Below are positions 34,547-43,847 of a DNA stretch of 64,000 nt, in pieces. Made by a program: the position numbers and the translations under genes. Numbering within the stretch: the stretch's first letter is position 1; every line of letters starts with the position of its first letter. The DNA lies in the NCBI RefSeq assembly GCF_026790145.1, contig NZ_JALAMS010000001.1, positions 248,001 to 312,000 of the forward strand, given 5' to 3'. The notes beneath the pieces were generated by a model. It saw only the letters and a list, made by a program, of their open reading frames with translations. It made no database searches and had not been told where the DNA came from. Source of the DNA: Bacillus_I endophytica_A. GTDB taxonomy: Bacteria > Bacillota > Bacilli > Bacillales > Bacillaceae_H.

Positions 34547-36688
34547 ATGACAAAACGAAAAAGAAAGCTTCCTGTTATTCTTCAAACAAATAAATATGAT
34601 TGTGGAATTACCTGTTTGGCTATTGTAATGAGCGGTGAGGAGAAATTTAGATTAAACCCTAAAATTTTTAGAGGTGGAAGAGATTTTATTGGACGTGAAG
34701 GAACAAATTTATTCTTTTTAAAGGAGACCGCTGTAAAGTACGGCTATACCTTTAAGGCTTATCGAACAACTCAGCTCGAAAACTTAGCTCATCTTGTTAA
34801 AGATGCCCCTGTTATCTTGCACTGGAATCATAATCACTTTGTTGTTCTCGAAAAAATGGACAACGAAAAAGCGTTGATCATTGATCCTGACTCAGGTCGC
34901 AGTGATATTCCTTTAGATGAATTTCAGGAAGCTTATAGCGGGGTTGCTATTCATGTTAAAAAGGATGTCCAATCTAAAGGGGAATCTCTTTCCTCTGTAA
35001 AAGAACAACATTCATTTATGAAAATTGGAAAATACCTTTTTAACAATAAAAAATTAATTTCTTACATTATCTTACTTTCTTTTGTTTTCCAAATCTTAAA
35101 CTTAGCAACGCCTTTTTTAACTCAGTATATTGTAGACTCATTTTTAGAAGGGAAAGCAGAGGCCATCTCTCTTAATATGCTTTCACTGTTCATTATTTTA
35201 TCTGTTGTATTGTTCTTCGTTCTTTCGTTTGTGAGGATGCTGTTTATTATTAAGCTACAAGTTTATCTTAATAAAAATATGACAAATCATTTTATTCAAA
35301 AGATTGTCTCACTGCCATTAAAGTTCTTTGAAGTCAATTCAGCTGGAGACATTGCAACACGAATTAATAATATCTCTGTGATTAGAGAGGTCATCTCACG
35401 ACTTGCTTCTACCTTAATCCTAGATATTAGTCTTCTTATTGTATTTTGTTTTGTAATGTTATTTTATTCACCGATTTTATCTGTCATTGTATTTGCTGGA
35501 GCCTTTGTTCAAGTGCTTAGTACAAAGTACCTCTTACCTAAAATAGAAACGTACACAAAACAAGAAGTAAATAGCCAGGCACATTTCCAGACGCAGCTTG
35601 TAGAAATATTAAGATCTATGACATTTATTAAAACAATTGGTAATACAGCTACAATTGAAAAAGGAATGAAATCTTCATTTAATCAACAACTGACTCATTT
35701 CTCAGACCGAATGCATTATTCATCTTTATTAGGAGCAATTTCAAATTCAATTAATTTATCCCTACCTCTTCTTGTACTAACAGTCGGAGTATGGTGGCAA
35801 GGGCAGTCTGCCTTAACAATTGGGGCTATTGTAGCTTTTTCTAGTATTGCTAGTAGATTTATGACGCCGCTTGGTTCTATTATCGGTAGCTTAGAGTCTA
35901 TTAAAATGGTGGAAGAAATGGTCGATCGAGTAGAGTCTGTATTACAGGAAGATGGTGAACAGCTTAATCAAGATCAACCTTATACATTTAATGCTAAGCA
36001 AGATTCCATTACTATTCGAGACTTAACATTTGGCTACACAAAAGAAAGTTATATTTTTGAAAAAGCTCATATGGAGATTCATCCAGGGGAAAAGATGATG
36101 ATTGTTGGTAAAACAGGAAGTGGAAAATCAACCCTTCTAAAAGTTATCTCAGGCTTATATGAACCAACAGACGGTGAAATTCGCTATGGAAATCAAGAGA
36201 GAACAAAGATTAACTTGAAGAAACTGCGTGAAACGATGGGATTCATTGTTCAAGATATTAATTTATTTAACGATACCATTTTAAATAATATCAAATATTT
36301 TAATGAAACCGTTTCTGATGAATTGGCTGTTGAGGCTGCCAAACAAGCTTGTATTCATGATGATATTATGAAAATGCCAATGGGATATCACACTGTTATT
36401 GGAGAAAATGGAATTAGTTTGTCAGGAGGTCAGAGACAGAGAATTGCTATTGCGAGAGTATTAGCAAAACAGCCTCAGATCTTACTTATTGATGAGGGAA
36501 CAAGCAACTTAGATAAGGAAACCGAAACAAAAATCTTACAAAATATTTATAATAAACAGATTACTGTAGTTGCTATTACACACCGAACAGACTGGCTTCA
36601 GCATGCTGACTCTATTTATGAGATTAAGGAAGGAAAAGTAACTCTTGTGAAGCGGAAAAATAAACAATATTTAGTGAGCGGAGATTAA
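34547..36688 (+). CDS. lanT: LanT: C39 peptidase and ABC exporter for the lantibiotic
   Basis: A 713-residue fusion. The C39 cysteine peptidase (about 8-135) has catalytic Cys in KYDCGITCLAIVM, His in HWNHNHFVVLEKM and Asp in IIDPDSGRS; it cuts after the Gly-Gly of both precursors. An ABC membrane domain (about 165-440) follows with six helices, then an ATPase with Walker A GKTGSGKST, signature LSGGQRQRIAIARVLA and Walker B ILLIDEGTSNLD. All catalytic residues are present. It starts 15 bases after lanM1 behind AGAGGGG, so both share an mRNA. Confidence 0.94.
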   Translation: MTKRKRKLPVILQTNKYDCGITCLAIVMSGEEKFRLNPKIFRGGRDFIGREGTNLFFLKETAVKYGYTFKAYRTTQLENLAHLVKDAPVILHWNHNHFVVLEKMDNEKALIIDPDSGRSDIPLDEFQEAYSGVAIHVKKDVQSKGESLSSVKEQHSFMKIGKYLFNNKKLISYIILLSFVFQILNLATPFLTQYIVDSFLEGKAEAISLNMLSLFIILSVVLFFVLSFVRMLFIIKLQVYLNKNMTNHFIQKIVSLPLKFFEVNSAGDIATRINNISVIREVISRLASTLILDISLLIVFCFVMLFYSPILSVIVFAGAFVQVLSTKYLLPKIETYTKQEVNSQAHFQTQLVEILRSMTFIKTIGNTATIEKGMKSSFNQQLTHFSDRMHYSSLLGAISNSINLSLPLLVLTVGVWWQGQSALTIGAIVAFSSIASRFMTPLGSIIGSLESIKMVEEMVDRVESVLQEDGEQLNQDQPYTFNAKQDSITIRDLTFGYTKESYIFEKAHMEIHPGEKMMIVGKTGSGKSTLLKVISGLYEPTDGEIRYGNQERTKINLKKLRETMGFIVQDINLFNDTILNNIKYFNETVSDELAVEAAKQACIHDDIMKMPMGYHTVIGENGISLSGGQRQRIAIARVLAKQPQILLIDEGTSNLDKETETKILQNIYNKQITVVAITHRTDWLQHADSIYEIKEGKVTLVKRKNKQYLVSGD

Positions 36689-36716
36689 AACACCACTTGA
36701 AAGGAGGTGAAAACAA

Positions 36717-36878
36717 ATGAAGAACATTAAAGCAATTGAGGAAGTATCAGAGCAAGAGTTAAAAGAATTAGCAGGTGGAGCAGAAGAAAGAGCAATTTGG
36801 ACAGTCACAATTCCCATTTCTCTAGCAGCATGCCCAACAACACAATGTGCGTCAATCGTATCACCGTGTAACGACTAA
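36717..36878 (+). CDS. lantibiotic beta-peptide precursor, copy 1
   Basis: A 53-residue precursor. The leader MKNIKAIEEVSEQELKELAG ends in a double glycine; the core AEERAIWTVTIPISLA continues with ACPTTQCASIVSPCND. CPTTxC is the ring signature of beta peptides such as haloduracin beta and lichenicidin beta. Three cysteines and seven Ser/Thr are available. A perfect AAAGGAGGTGA site precedes the ATG, 28 bases after lanT. LanT should cut after GG and the secreted LanP may trim the AEER-like extension. It was too short for routine gene calling but is clear. Confidence 0.9.
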   Translation: MKNIKAIEEVSEQELKELAGGAEERAIWTVTIPISLAACPTTQCASIVSPCND

Positions 36879-36904
36879 ATAAAAAATTAAAGGAGGAAAT
36901 AAAA

Positions 36905-37162
36905 ATGAAAAAAAACATGAAAGCAATTGAGGAANNNNNNNNNNNNNNNNNNNNNNNNNNNNNNNNNNNNNNNNNNNNNNNNNNNNNNNNNNNNNNNNNN
37001 NNNNNNNNNNNNNNNNNNNNNNNNNNNNNNNNNNNNNNNNNNNNNNNNNNNNNNNNNNNNNNNNNNNNAGAAAGAGCAATTTGGACAGTTACAATTCCCA
37101 TTTCTCTAGCAGCATGCCCAACAACACAATGTGCATCAATCGTATCACCGTGCAACGACTAA
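36905..37162 (+). CDS. lantibiotic beta-peptide precursor, copy 2 (interrupted by assembly gap)
   Basis: The start MKKNMKAIEE, behind AAAGGAGGAAATAAAA, is a near copy of the first leader. After the run of unknown bases the sequence resumes at ERAIWTVTIPISLAACPTTQ and ends with the same residues as copy 1. Within 90 bases the 3' part differs from copy 1 at only a few silent positions. If the two ends belong to one gene of normal length, the gap is about 90 bases too long, so the ends may come from different copies. Confidence 0.72.
   Translation: MKKNMKAIEEXXXXXXXXXXXXXXXXXXXXXXXXXXXXXXXXXXXXXXXXXXXXXERAIWTVTIPISLAACPTTQCASIVSPCND
36935..37068. other. assembly gap (134 N) inside the beta-peptide array
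   Basis: Unknown bases lie inside a 188-base tandem repeat (ATG 36717 to ATG 36905). Near-identical units are a usual reason for an unresolved gap, so further copies may be hidden. Confidence 0.95.
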
Positions 37163-37252
37163 AAAGCTAAAAATATGTATGGCCGTACATATCTTTAGCT
37201 TTGTCGCCTAAAATACGAAAACAGAATCGGGTGCCTTGATGCACCCGATTAT
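37163..37252 (+). terminator. two consecutive hairpins between beta array and lanM2
   Basis: The first stem pairs AAAGCTAAA and ATATGTA with TACATAT and TTTAGCTTT (37163-37202). The second pairs AATCGGGTGC with GCACCCGATT (37225-37250) and runs into ATTATTAT. Together they should end most transcripts from the peptide genes and let some read through into lanM2. Confidence 0.7.
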
Positions 37253-37276
37253 TATGATAAATAGGATGTGATAGCT

Positions 37277-40177
37277 ATGAAGTTGTTTTATAAATCTAAA
37301 TTTTATCCCCCCCACTTTAACACAGTTTTCCTTGGAAATCAAAAATTTCAATTTACCCCCTTTACTGAAGAAGATGAATTCCCTTCATTTTATACTCATT
37401 TTACAGAGCGCTTTTCGGAAAAGTTAATGAAAGAGCTAGGACGGTTGAATCAGAGTTTTTTTGATTTAAAATCGTTATTGTATTCTCTAACCATTCAATA
37501 TAAGAAGATGTTGTATAAATTGGCAAGAAAAACAGTTATATATGAATTTCACGAAATGTTTGATGAATTCCATAGAGAAGAAGATTTTTTCTATCGTCAC
37601 TTTAATGACGCTTTCTCTAATTACAGTGCTGTGGAGAACATACTAAAGAAGTATCCTGTACTTAGTGAAATGATGGATAGGACTTCTAATCAATTTATCC
37701 AATACAGCTTATCCATTATAAAAGCATACATAGCTCATTATGAAGAAATAGCTGAAACATTTTATCAACAACTTGGTCGGCTCTTATCTATAAAAGTAGA
37801 CGCAGGCGATTCTCATTGTGAAGGGAAAAGCGTAGCTATTTTAACATGTGAATGCGGAAAAATTGTTTATAAACCTCGTTCATTAGAAGGAGATCAATTA
37901 TATCAAAAGATGATTAAATATTTTAATCATCAATATGACACCAAGCTGAAAACGCCTATTATGATAAGCAAAAATAACTATGGTTTCCAAGAGTATATAG
38001 AATCAACCTCTTGTCAGACACTTGATGAGGTATCAAATTATTATTATGAATTAGGAATGCATCTAGCGTTTATTTATGCTTTTCAAGGATCTGATTTTCA
38101 TTATGAAAATATTATATGTAATGGCTTACATCCTGTCTTAATTGATCTTGAAACTCTTTTCCAAAGTACTCTTTACTTTACAGAGGAATCAAAGAAAGAC
38201 TCTGTATTAAAAGTTTCATCTTCTATTAATCGTACAGTTTATAAATCTACTTTCTTTACTCATACAAGCTATCCGGAAGAAAACCATGTGTTAGATGTAA
38301 GTGGATTAACAAATATTGAACTTCACACTTTCAATAAGGAAGTCGTTGTGAACAATAAGACAGATAAGATTGCCGTGGAGTTTCAAAAAACTAAACTTGG
38401 AAGAGGAACGAACTTACCAATTTATAAAGATAATGGAATAGAGATATTCGGGTATGAACATGCTTTTGTAAAAGGATTTACGAAAGCCTATCAAGTTATA
38501 AAAGATGACAAGTTAATTTTACAGATGATTGAAGAACATTCTTCTTTTCCTGTCCGAATTATTGTACGTCCAACATATATATATGCTAAATTTTTAAGTT
38601 CATTGCTGCACCCTAAATATTTAAAGGAAAAAGAGGAAAGGAAAAGAATTCTTTCTCTTTTTCAAGGGTCACCGGAGAGTTTTGAAGCTTTTAAATTCCT
38701 CCATATGTTTGAAATGGATGACATGTATAAAGGGGATGTTCCTTACTTTTATACAAATTTTGATAAAGAGCAAGTCTACAGTAGTAGTGGAGAGAAGATT
38801 TCTTATAATCTCCTGCATTGTTGCCCTAAGCAAGAAGTAATCAATAAAATAAACTCTTTATCAACAAAAGATATGGAATATCAAATTCAACTTGTCAATA
38901 TGGCATTAAGCAGTACAGAAGGAAATAGGAAAGGAAATCCAGAATTTTCTTGCTATCATCATGTTCATACAATACGTCGAGAAATATCGTGCAACACATT
39001 ACTTCAGCAAGAGACAAATCGTATTTTGGAAAGAGCCATAATTCACGATCGATATATACAGTGGGTTTCTCCCCATCTTAGTCCAAACGGAAAGCTTGTA
39101 TCAGGTCCTCTGAATTTTAATATTTATGACGGTCTCGGTGGAATAGCGATTTACTTGGCTTCATATGCTCAGACATTTTCTGATTCACGAGTTGATATAA
39201 TACTTCCTCAAGTTCATAGTACAATCAACAAGTTAGTAGAAAAGAGTGTATATAGGGGGAACGCTTCTGCGTATTATGGTTTGCCTTCTTACTATTATTA
39301 TAGTCACTATATGAAGAAGACAGGTAATCTATCTTGTGATTCTATAAAGGAGTATGAAGACTTTGCTGAAAAAGTAGTTAGAGACATTGAATCCTATAAA
39401 AGTTTAGATTTTATTGGAGGACTAGCCGGTTTATTAAAAGTGCTCGTGAACCTTTACAACGTAGAAAAGAGTGAAGTTGTAAAAAAAGCAGCGGAAGTTG
39501 TGAAGAATACTATTGTAAATAAAGCAATCACAAAGGATCAGCACCTTTATTGGGAAGCTGATCATAATCGTAATCTTACCTTAAGCGGGTTTTCACATGG
39601 AATAACAGGTATATGCTATGCATTGAGTGAATATGTAACGAAAGTGAATCATGATCCTTCGCTTATCTCGATCATTCAACAGGCTCTTCTTTATGAAGAT
39701 CGTTTTTATGATGAGTCACAACATGCGTGGAAAGACAATAGGGAGAATTATTCTACTCATTCCGCTCCTCTATGGTGTCATGGATCAGCGGGAATTCTAC
39801 TTGGAAGAGGTAAGATTAAGGATAACTTAGGAAATGAAGTGGAAGTCAACTACCTAGAAAAATCTTTGCAGAACACGCTCCATAGTGGAAATAAACATAA
39901 TCAAGGCTATTCTCTTTGTCATGGCACATTGGGGAACTTAGATATCTTGAACGAAATTAGAAGCCTTGAGTCTTTTCGTCATAAAGAAGACGAGATTACT
40001 AGCACAATAGAGAAATGGCTTGTAGACTTCCGAAGGGATTTAGAAATGTACAATTTCCAAAATGGCATTAAGAATGATTTTTCGGGAGTAGGCTTTATGC
40101 TTGGAATCACAGGTCAGCTTTATGCGCTGCTCAGATTGAAAAATCCATCCCTTCCATCATTACTACTACTTGATTAA
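37277..40177 (+). CDS. lanM: class II lanthipeptide synthetase LanM, copy 2 (probably for the beta peptide)
   Basis: A 966-residue LanM, about 85 residues shorter than copy 1 and clearly diverged. The dehydratase site reads DFHYENIICNGLHPVLIDLE near 272-292; the cyclase has GFSHGITGI near 772, the zinc Cys in LWCHGSAGI near 833 and Cys-His in SLCHGTLGN near 879. All catalytic and zinc residues remain. The ATG at 37277 follows AGGATG by eight bases; an upstream GTG overlaps that site. Its place directly after the beta genes suggests beta as substrate, by analogy with HalM2. Confidence 0.93.
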   Translation: MKLFYKSKFYPPHFNTVFLGNQKFQFTPFTEEDEFPSFYTHFTERFSEKLMKELGRLNQSFFDLKSLLYSLTIQYKKMLYKLARKTVIYEFHEMFDEFHREEDFFYRHFNDAFSNYSAVENILKKYPVLSEMMDRTSNQFIQYSLSIIKAYIAHYEEIAETFYQQLGRLLSIKVDAGDSHCEGKSVAILTCECGKIVYKPRSLEGDQLYQKMIKYFNHQYDTKLKTPIMISKNNYGFQEYIESTSCQTLDEVSNYYYELGMHLAFIYAFQGSDFHYENIICNGLHPVLIDLETLFQSTLYFTEESKKDSVLKVSSSINRTVYKSTFFTHTSYPEENHVLDVSGLTNIELHTFNKEVVVNNKTDKIAVEFQKTKLGRGTNLPIYKDNGIEIFGYEHAFVKGFTKAYQVIKDDKLILQMIEEHSSFPVRIIVRPTYIYAKFLSSLLHPKYLKEKEERKRILSLFQGSPESFEAFKFLHMFEMDDMYKGDVPYFYTNFDKEQVYSSSGEKISYNLLHCCPKQEVINKINSLSTKDMEYQIQLVNMALSSTEGNRKGNPEFSCYHHVHTIRREISCNTLLQQETNRILERAIIHDRYIQWVSPHLSPNGKLVSGPLNFNIYDGLGGIAIYLASYAQTFSDSRVDIILPQVHSTINKLVEKSVYRGNASAYYGLPSYYYYSHYMKKTGNLSCDSIKEYEDFAEKVVRDIESYKSLDFIGGLAGLLKVLVNLYNVEKSEVVKKAAEVVKNTIVNKAITKDQHLYWEADHNRNLTLSGFSHGITGICYALSEYVTKVNHDPSLISIIQQALLYEDRFYDESQHAWKDNRENYSTHSAPLWCHGSAGILLGRGKIKDNLGNEVEVNYLEKSLQNTLHSGNKHNQGYSLCHGTLGNLDILNEIRSLESFRHKEDEITSTIEKWLVDFRRDLEMYNFQNGIKNDFSGVGFMLGITGQLYALLRLKNPSLPSLLLLD

Positions 40178-40190
40178 GGAGCGGAAAACA

Positions 40191-41558
40191 GTGAGAAAAA
40201 AGGATCTTATATCACTTCTTTTTTGTAGTATTCTCTTTTTATGTATAAATGCAAAAGTACAAGCAGATGGAACTTCTTACTATAGCGTATTATTAAGTAA
40301 ACCAGAATATACAGAAGAGTTTCTAAGAGAAGCCCAACAGCACAATATGAAAATAACGTATGTGGTAAAGGAAATCGGATTAATCCAAATAAAGGCAAGT
40401 GAAGCTGAGATCCAGATGTTAAATGGAAATAAAATGGTCCGGACGTATAACTATTCTCTAAAAGCTTCGACATCTGCATTTTCTGCTAAACAGTCAGATG
40501 TCGTGGGAGCACCGAGCTCGCTTTGGGACAGACAGTGGGATATGAAAGAGATTACAAACAATGGAAAGAGTTATACCATTTCTGAAGGTTCTAAGGAAGT
40601 GGTAGTGGGAATTATTGATTCTGGAATTGATGAAGATCATCCTGCTCTTCAAAATAATATAACAAAGGGATCCAAAAATCTGGTTCCTCAAGGTGGGTTT
40701 CGTGAAACCGAACAGTCTGAAAAAGGCATAATAAATAATATTGAAGATTTAACAGGACATGGAACACATGTCGCAGGGCAAGTGGCTGCAAATGGAGTAG
40801 TGAGAGGAGTAGCACCGCAAACTAGCCTTAAATCATACCGAGTATTTGGTACTTCTTCTGCTGAATCTATTTGGATTATTAAAGGAATTATTGAAGCTGC
40901 AAAAGATGATGTAGATGTTATTAATCTTAGTTTAGGAGAGTATCTAACTTCTGAACATATGAATGAAGAAGGTGGAAGTTCGAAAAGTCAAATTGCTGAA
41001 ATCATGGCTTATGAAAAAGCAGTTATGTTTGCAGAAGGAAAGGGAAGTGTAGTTGTAGCTTCTGTTGGTAATGATTCAGTTAATTTTAATAACAAGAACG
41101 AAGTATCTTCCTTCATGAAATCGCATTTTCAACTTAATGATGTTAAAGTGAAAGGACATCTTTTAGATGTACCTGCTCATATTAGCGGTGTAGTTGCAGT
41201 AACTTCAACAGGCCCTGCTAAAGATCTGTCTGTTTTTTCTAATAAAGGTCGTTATGTTGATTTATCAGCACCAGGAGGGGATATTAAGCTCCTTCAAGCA
41301 TATGGAGTTGAGCAATGGAGGAAAATGGAGCTTTTTACGAAAGAACAAGTGCTTAGCACGTCTCCAAAGGGAGGATATATTTATATGGCAGGTACTTCTT
41401 CAGCAGCTCCAAAAGTATCTGGAACATTGGCGCTTATCATTGATCAATACAACTTAAAGGACAACCCTAAAAAAGCAAAGCAAAAACTCCTTCAAAAAAG
41501 CAAAAGATCTGCGGAAACAAATATAAAAGCTTTAAACACTTATAAAGCAATAAAATAA
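40191..41558 (+). CDS. lanP: secreted subtilisin-like serine protease LanP
   Basis: A 455-residue protease with a signal peptide (RKKDLISLLFCSILFLCINA, mature end near AQADG), a propeptide to about 100 and an S8 domain with catalytic Asp in GIIDSGIDEDHPAL near 142, His in GHGTHVAG near 190, oxyanion Asn in SVGNDS near 293 and Ser in GTSSAAPKVSG near 402. LicP, in the lichenicidin cluster, removes a short N-terminal extension from the beta peptide after LanT export; the AEER extension here suggests the same task. The GTG at 40191 follows AAGGAG by nine bases and gives the clean signal peptide. The TTG at 40170 overlaps the end of lanM2. Confidence 0.9.
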   Translation: MRKKDLISLLFCSILFLCINAKVQADGTSYYSVLLSKPEYTEEFLREAQQHNMKITYVVKEIGLIQIKASEAEIQMLNGNKMVRTYNYSLKASTSAFSAKQSDVVGAPSSLWDRQWDMKEITNNGKSYTISEGSKEVVVGIIDSGIDEDHPALQNNITKGSKNLVPQGGFRETEQSEKGIINNIEDLTGHGTHVAGQVAANGVVRGVAPQTSLKSYRVFGTSSAESIWIIKGIIEAAKDDVDVINLSLGEYLTSEHMNEEGGSSKSQIAEIMAYEKAVMFAEGKGSVVVASVGNDSVNFNNKNEVSSFMKSHFQLNDVKVKGHLLDVPAHISGVVAVTSTGPAKDLSVFSNKGRYVDLSAPGGDIKLLQAYGVEQWRKMELFTKEQVLSTSPKGGYIYMAGTSSAAPKVSGTLALIIDQYNLKDNPKKAKQKLLQKSKRSAETNIKALNTYKAIK

Positions 41559-41586
41559 AACCCCAAGGATATATCCTTGGGGTTTT
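41557..41586. terminator. terminator closing the lantibiotic island
   Basis: AAAACCCCAAGGAT and ATCCTTGGGGTTTT form a perfect stem. It also serves the convergent zinc-binding lipoprotein gene. Confidence 0.9.
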
Positions 41587-41589
41587 CCT

Positions 41590-42564
41590 TTATTTACTGT
41601 TCAGCGCCTTTTTCAAAGCTTCCAAGTTTTTATTCATTAGACTAAAGTAATCTTCCCCGTTTTCACGGTCTTGGTCTCTAAGTGTTTCCATATTATTTAA
41701 TGTAAGAGACTCTGCACCGATTTCCTTACGAACAAGAGTGGCAATTTTATTTGTTACGTTTGCATCAAAGATAACGTATTTGATATTGTGCTCTTCTGCT
41801 GTTTCTACAATCTCCTTTAGTTCCTTTTGTGAAGGTTCTTGAGTTGGAGAAAGTCCAGAAACGCTTATTTGTTCAATACCATAGCGATCTTCCCAGTAGC
41901 CATATGCAGCATGTGAAACTAGAATTTCTTTTGAAGGAGCATTTTTAATAGCTTCTTCATATTTCTTATCAAGTTCTTCTAAATCAGTTTTTACTTGTTT
42001 AAAGTTCTTTTCAAACTCATCTTTTTTGCTTGGCTCTAGTTCAGATAATGCATTTTTAATATTCTCAGCCATAACGATGGAACGCTGTGGATCAAGCCAG
42101 AAATGAGGATCAAGGTCGCCATGCTCATGTTCATGCTCATGTTCATCACCATGTTCTTCTCCATGCTCGTGGTCATGATCATCATGACCAGCAATAAGGT
42201 CCGCTCCCTCAGTTGCTTTAATCATTTTCACATTTTCATCTTTTAGCGTTTTATTAGCTGCATCAGCAAAACCTTCAGCACCTGCTCCAGAGTAGATGAA
42301 CGCATCAGCTTTAGCGATTTTTAGCATATCTTTTGTTGTTGGCTCAAAAGAATGAGCATCAACACCGTTAGGGATGACGCTTTTTACAGTAACATTATCT
42401 CCACCAATTTTCTTTGTGAAATCCTCAATCGGATAAATTGTTGTATAAATGGTTAGTTTTCCGTCGCTTTTCTTCTCAGAAGAACTGCTGTCTTCGTTTC
42501 CGCAACCTGCTAGAAATACAGCAGATAAAAGCATAACACTGCATAACATCATTAATTTTTTCAT
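41590..42564 (-). CDS. ZnuA-type zinc-binding lipoprotein
   Basis: A 324-residue solute-binding protein of the metal ABC class. The signal peptide ends in the lipobox LAGCG, placing it on the outer face of the membrane. A His-rich loop (about 122-150, HDDHDHEHGEEHGDEHEHEH) is typical of zinc-specific ZnuA/AdcA; metal ligands lie in DAHSFEPT, LDPHFWLDP and VSHAAYGYW. No permease or ATPase is adjacent, so it must serve a transporter encoded elsewhere. It is 14 bases after the COG0523 gene and shares its Zur box. Confidence 0.9.
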   Translation of the reverse strand: MKKLMMLCSVMLLSAVFLAGCGNEDSSSSEKKSDGKLTIYTTIYPIEDFTKKIGGDNVTVKSVIPNGVDAHSFEPTTKDMLKIAKADAFIYSGAGAEGFADAANKTLKDENVKMIKATEGADLIAGHDDHDHEHGEEHGDEHEHEHEHGDLDPHFWLDPQRSIVMAENIKNALSELEPSKKDEFEKNFKQVKTDLEELDKKYEEAIKNAPSKEILVSHAAYGYWEDRYGIEQISVSGLSPTQEPSQKELKEIVETAEEHNIKYVIFDANVTNKIATLVRKEIGAESLTLNNMETLRDQDRENGEDYFSLMNKNLEALKKALNSK

Positions 42565-42578
42565 TGTATCTTCTCCTT

Positions 42579-43745
42579 TTATTGAATCAAGAATGAAGGA
42601 AGTGGATCATTGAAAGTAGACCAGTCCTTTTTCATTTCTTCATTTGTTAGTAAGCATGCGTCTAAAGTATTTATAATTTTGTTTTTGTTCATTTTGATTC
42701 CGATAAATACAAGCTCTGTCAGTCTGTCTCCATAAGTAGGGTGAAATCTCCTCGACAGTTCTATGTCTTCTTTATCTTCATCTGAAAGAGTATTTATCCA
42801 TTTTCCTGCTTCACTAATTGTCATCGAACCGCCTGCTTGTGAGAGGAGACAGGCAACATCATTTCTTGTAGCAACCCAGAAAAAACCTTTAGAACGCGAT
42901 ATTTCATTAGGAAATGTTTCAAAGAAGTTCATCAGACGCTGAGCGTGAAATGGACGTCTTTTTTCATATATAAAGGAAGTAATTCCGTATTCCTCAGTTT
43001 CAGGAGTATGTTCATCGTTAAGTTCTTTTACCCATCCAGGAGAAAGGCTCATTTTGTCAAAATCAAAAGAACGAGTGTTTATAATATCTTCAAGAGAAAC
43101 AGAGCATTGAACAGCTTCAATAATCTTAGCCTCTCCATTAAGCTTACGTAGTAGTGCTTTCAACTCGTCTTTTTTTTCTACTGATAGCAAATCGGTTTTA
43201 TTTAGGATAAGAACATTTGCATATTCAATTTGCTCAATGAGAAGCTCAGAAATACCTCTATCGTCTGTACTATCCGATCCTTGATTTCGGTCGGAAAGAT
43301 CTTCATCTGAACGATAATCTTTCATGAAATTTAATCCATCCACAACTGTAACAAGCGTATCTAAAAATGTCTTCACTGTAAGATCTATTCCTGTTTCTTC
43401 ATCCTCATAAGAAAAAGTTTGAGCAACAGGCAGAGGCTCACTAATACCTGAGGATTCAATAATGATATAATCTAAATCCTGAATTTTAGTGAGATTTTCC
43501 ACCTCATAAAGCAAATCTTCTCGAAGTGTACAGCAAATACATCCGTTTTGCATTTCCACTAGTGTCTCTTTCGTATGAGAGAAGTATTTTTTTTTTACAA
43601 GAGATCCATCAATATTAAGAGAGCTCATGTCATTGACAATAACTCCTAGTTTTAGAGAGGATTCATTATGTAAAATATGGTGCAATAATGTGGTCTTACC
43701 AGCTCCTAGATATCCACTTAAGACGGTGACTCCAATTTTTTTCAT
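42579..43745 (-). CDS. COG0523 GTPase, zinc metallochaperone (YciC/ZagA-like)
   Basis: A 388-residue P-loop GTPase: Walker A LSGYLGAGKTTLL (9-21), the diagnostic metal motif CICCTLREDLL near 72, ESSGISEP near 98, NKTDLL near 185 and a C-terminal CobW domain. Family members such as B. subtilis ZagA pass zinc to enzymes in deficiency. A perfect Zur palindrome lies 23 bases upstream of the start, so it is made when zinc is low. GAAAAGGAGAATCG precedes the ATG. Confidence 0.9.
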   Translation of the reverse strand: MKKIGVTVLSGYLGAGKTTLLHHILHNESSLKLGVIVNDMSSLNIDGSLVKKKYFSHTKETLVEMQNGCICCTLREDLLYEVENLTKIQDLDYIIIESSGISEPLPVAQTFSYEDEETGIDLTVKTFLDTLVTVVDGLNFMKDYRSDEDLSDRNQGSDSTDDRGISELLIEQIEYANVLILNKTDLLSVEKKDELKALLRKLNGEAKIIEAVQCSVSLEDIINTRSFDFDKMSLSPGWVKELNDEHTPETEEYGITSFIYEKRRPFHAQRLMNFFETFPNEISRSKGFFWVATRNDVACLLSQAGGSMTISEAGKWINTLSDEDKEDIELSRRFHPTYGDRLTELVFIGIKMNKNKIINTLDACLLTNEEMKKDWSTFNDPLPSFLIQ

Positions 43746-43767
43746 TTACGATTCTCCTTTTATAGAA

Positions 43768-43788
43768 AAATCGTAATTATTACGATTT
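43768..43788 (-). promoter_or_regulatory. Zur box upstream of the COG0523 gene
   Basis: The 21-base palindrome has arms AAATCGTAAT and ATTACGATTT around one T. This is the Bacillus Zur consensus without a mismatch. Confidence 0.92.
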
Positions 43789-43847
43789 GAACATTACAAT
43801 AATACCCTTGCTACATGAAATTATCAAGGGGAAAAGATAAAAAAGTT

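Noticed and set aside
36805..37162. Minus- and plus-strand frames of 60-116 residues running through the N gap
   Set aside because: They exist only because unknown bases contain no stop codons; only the frame with both beta-peptide ends is real.
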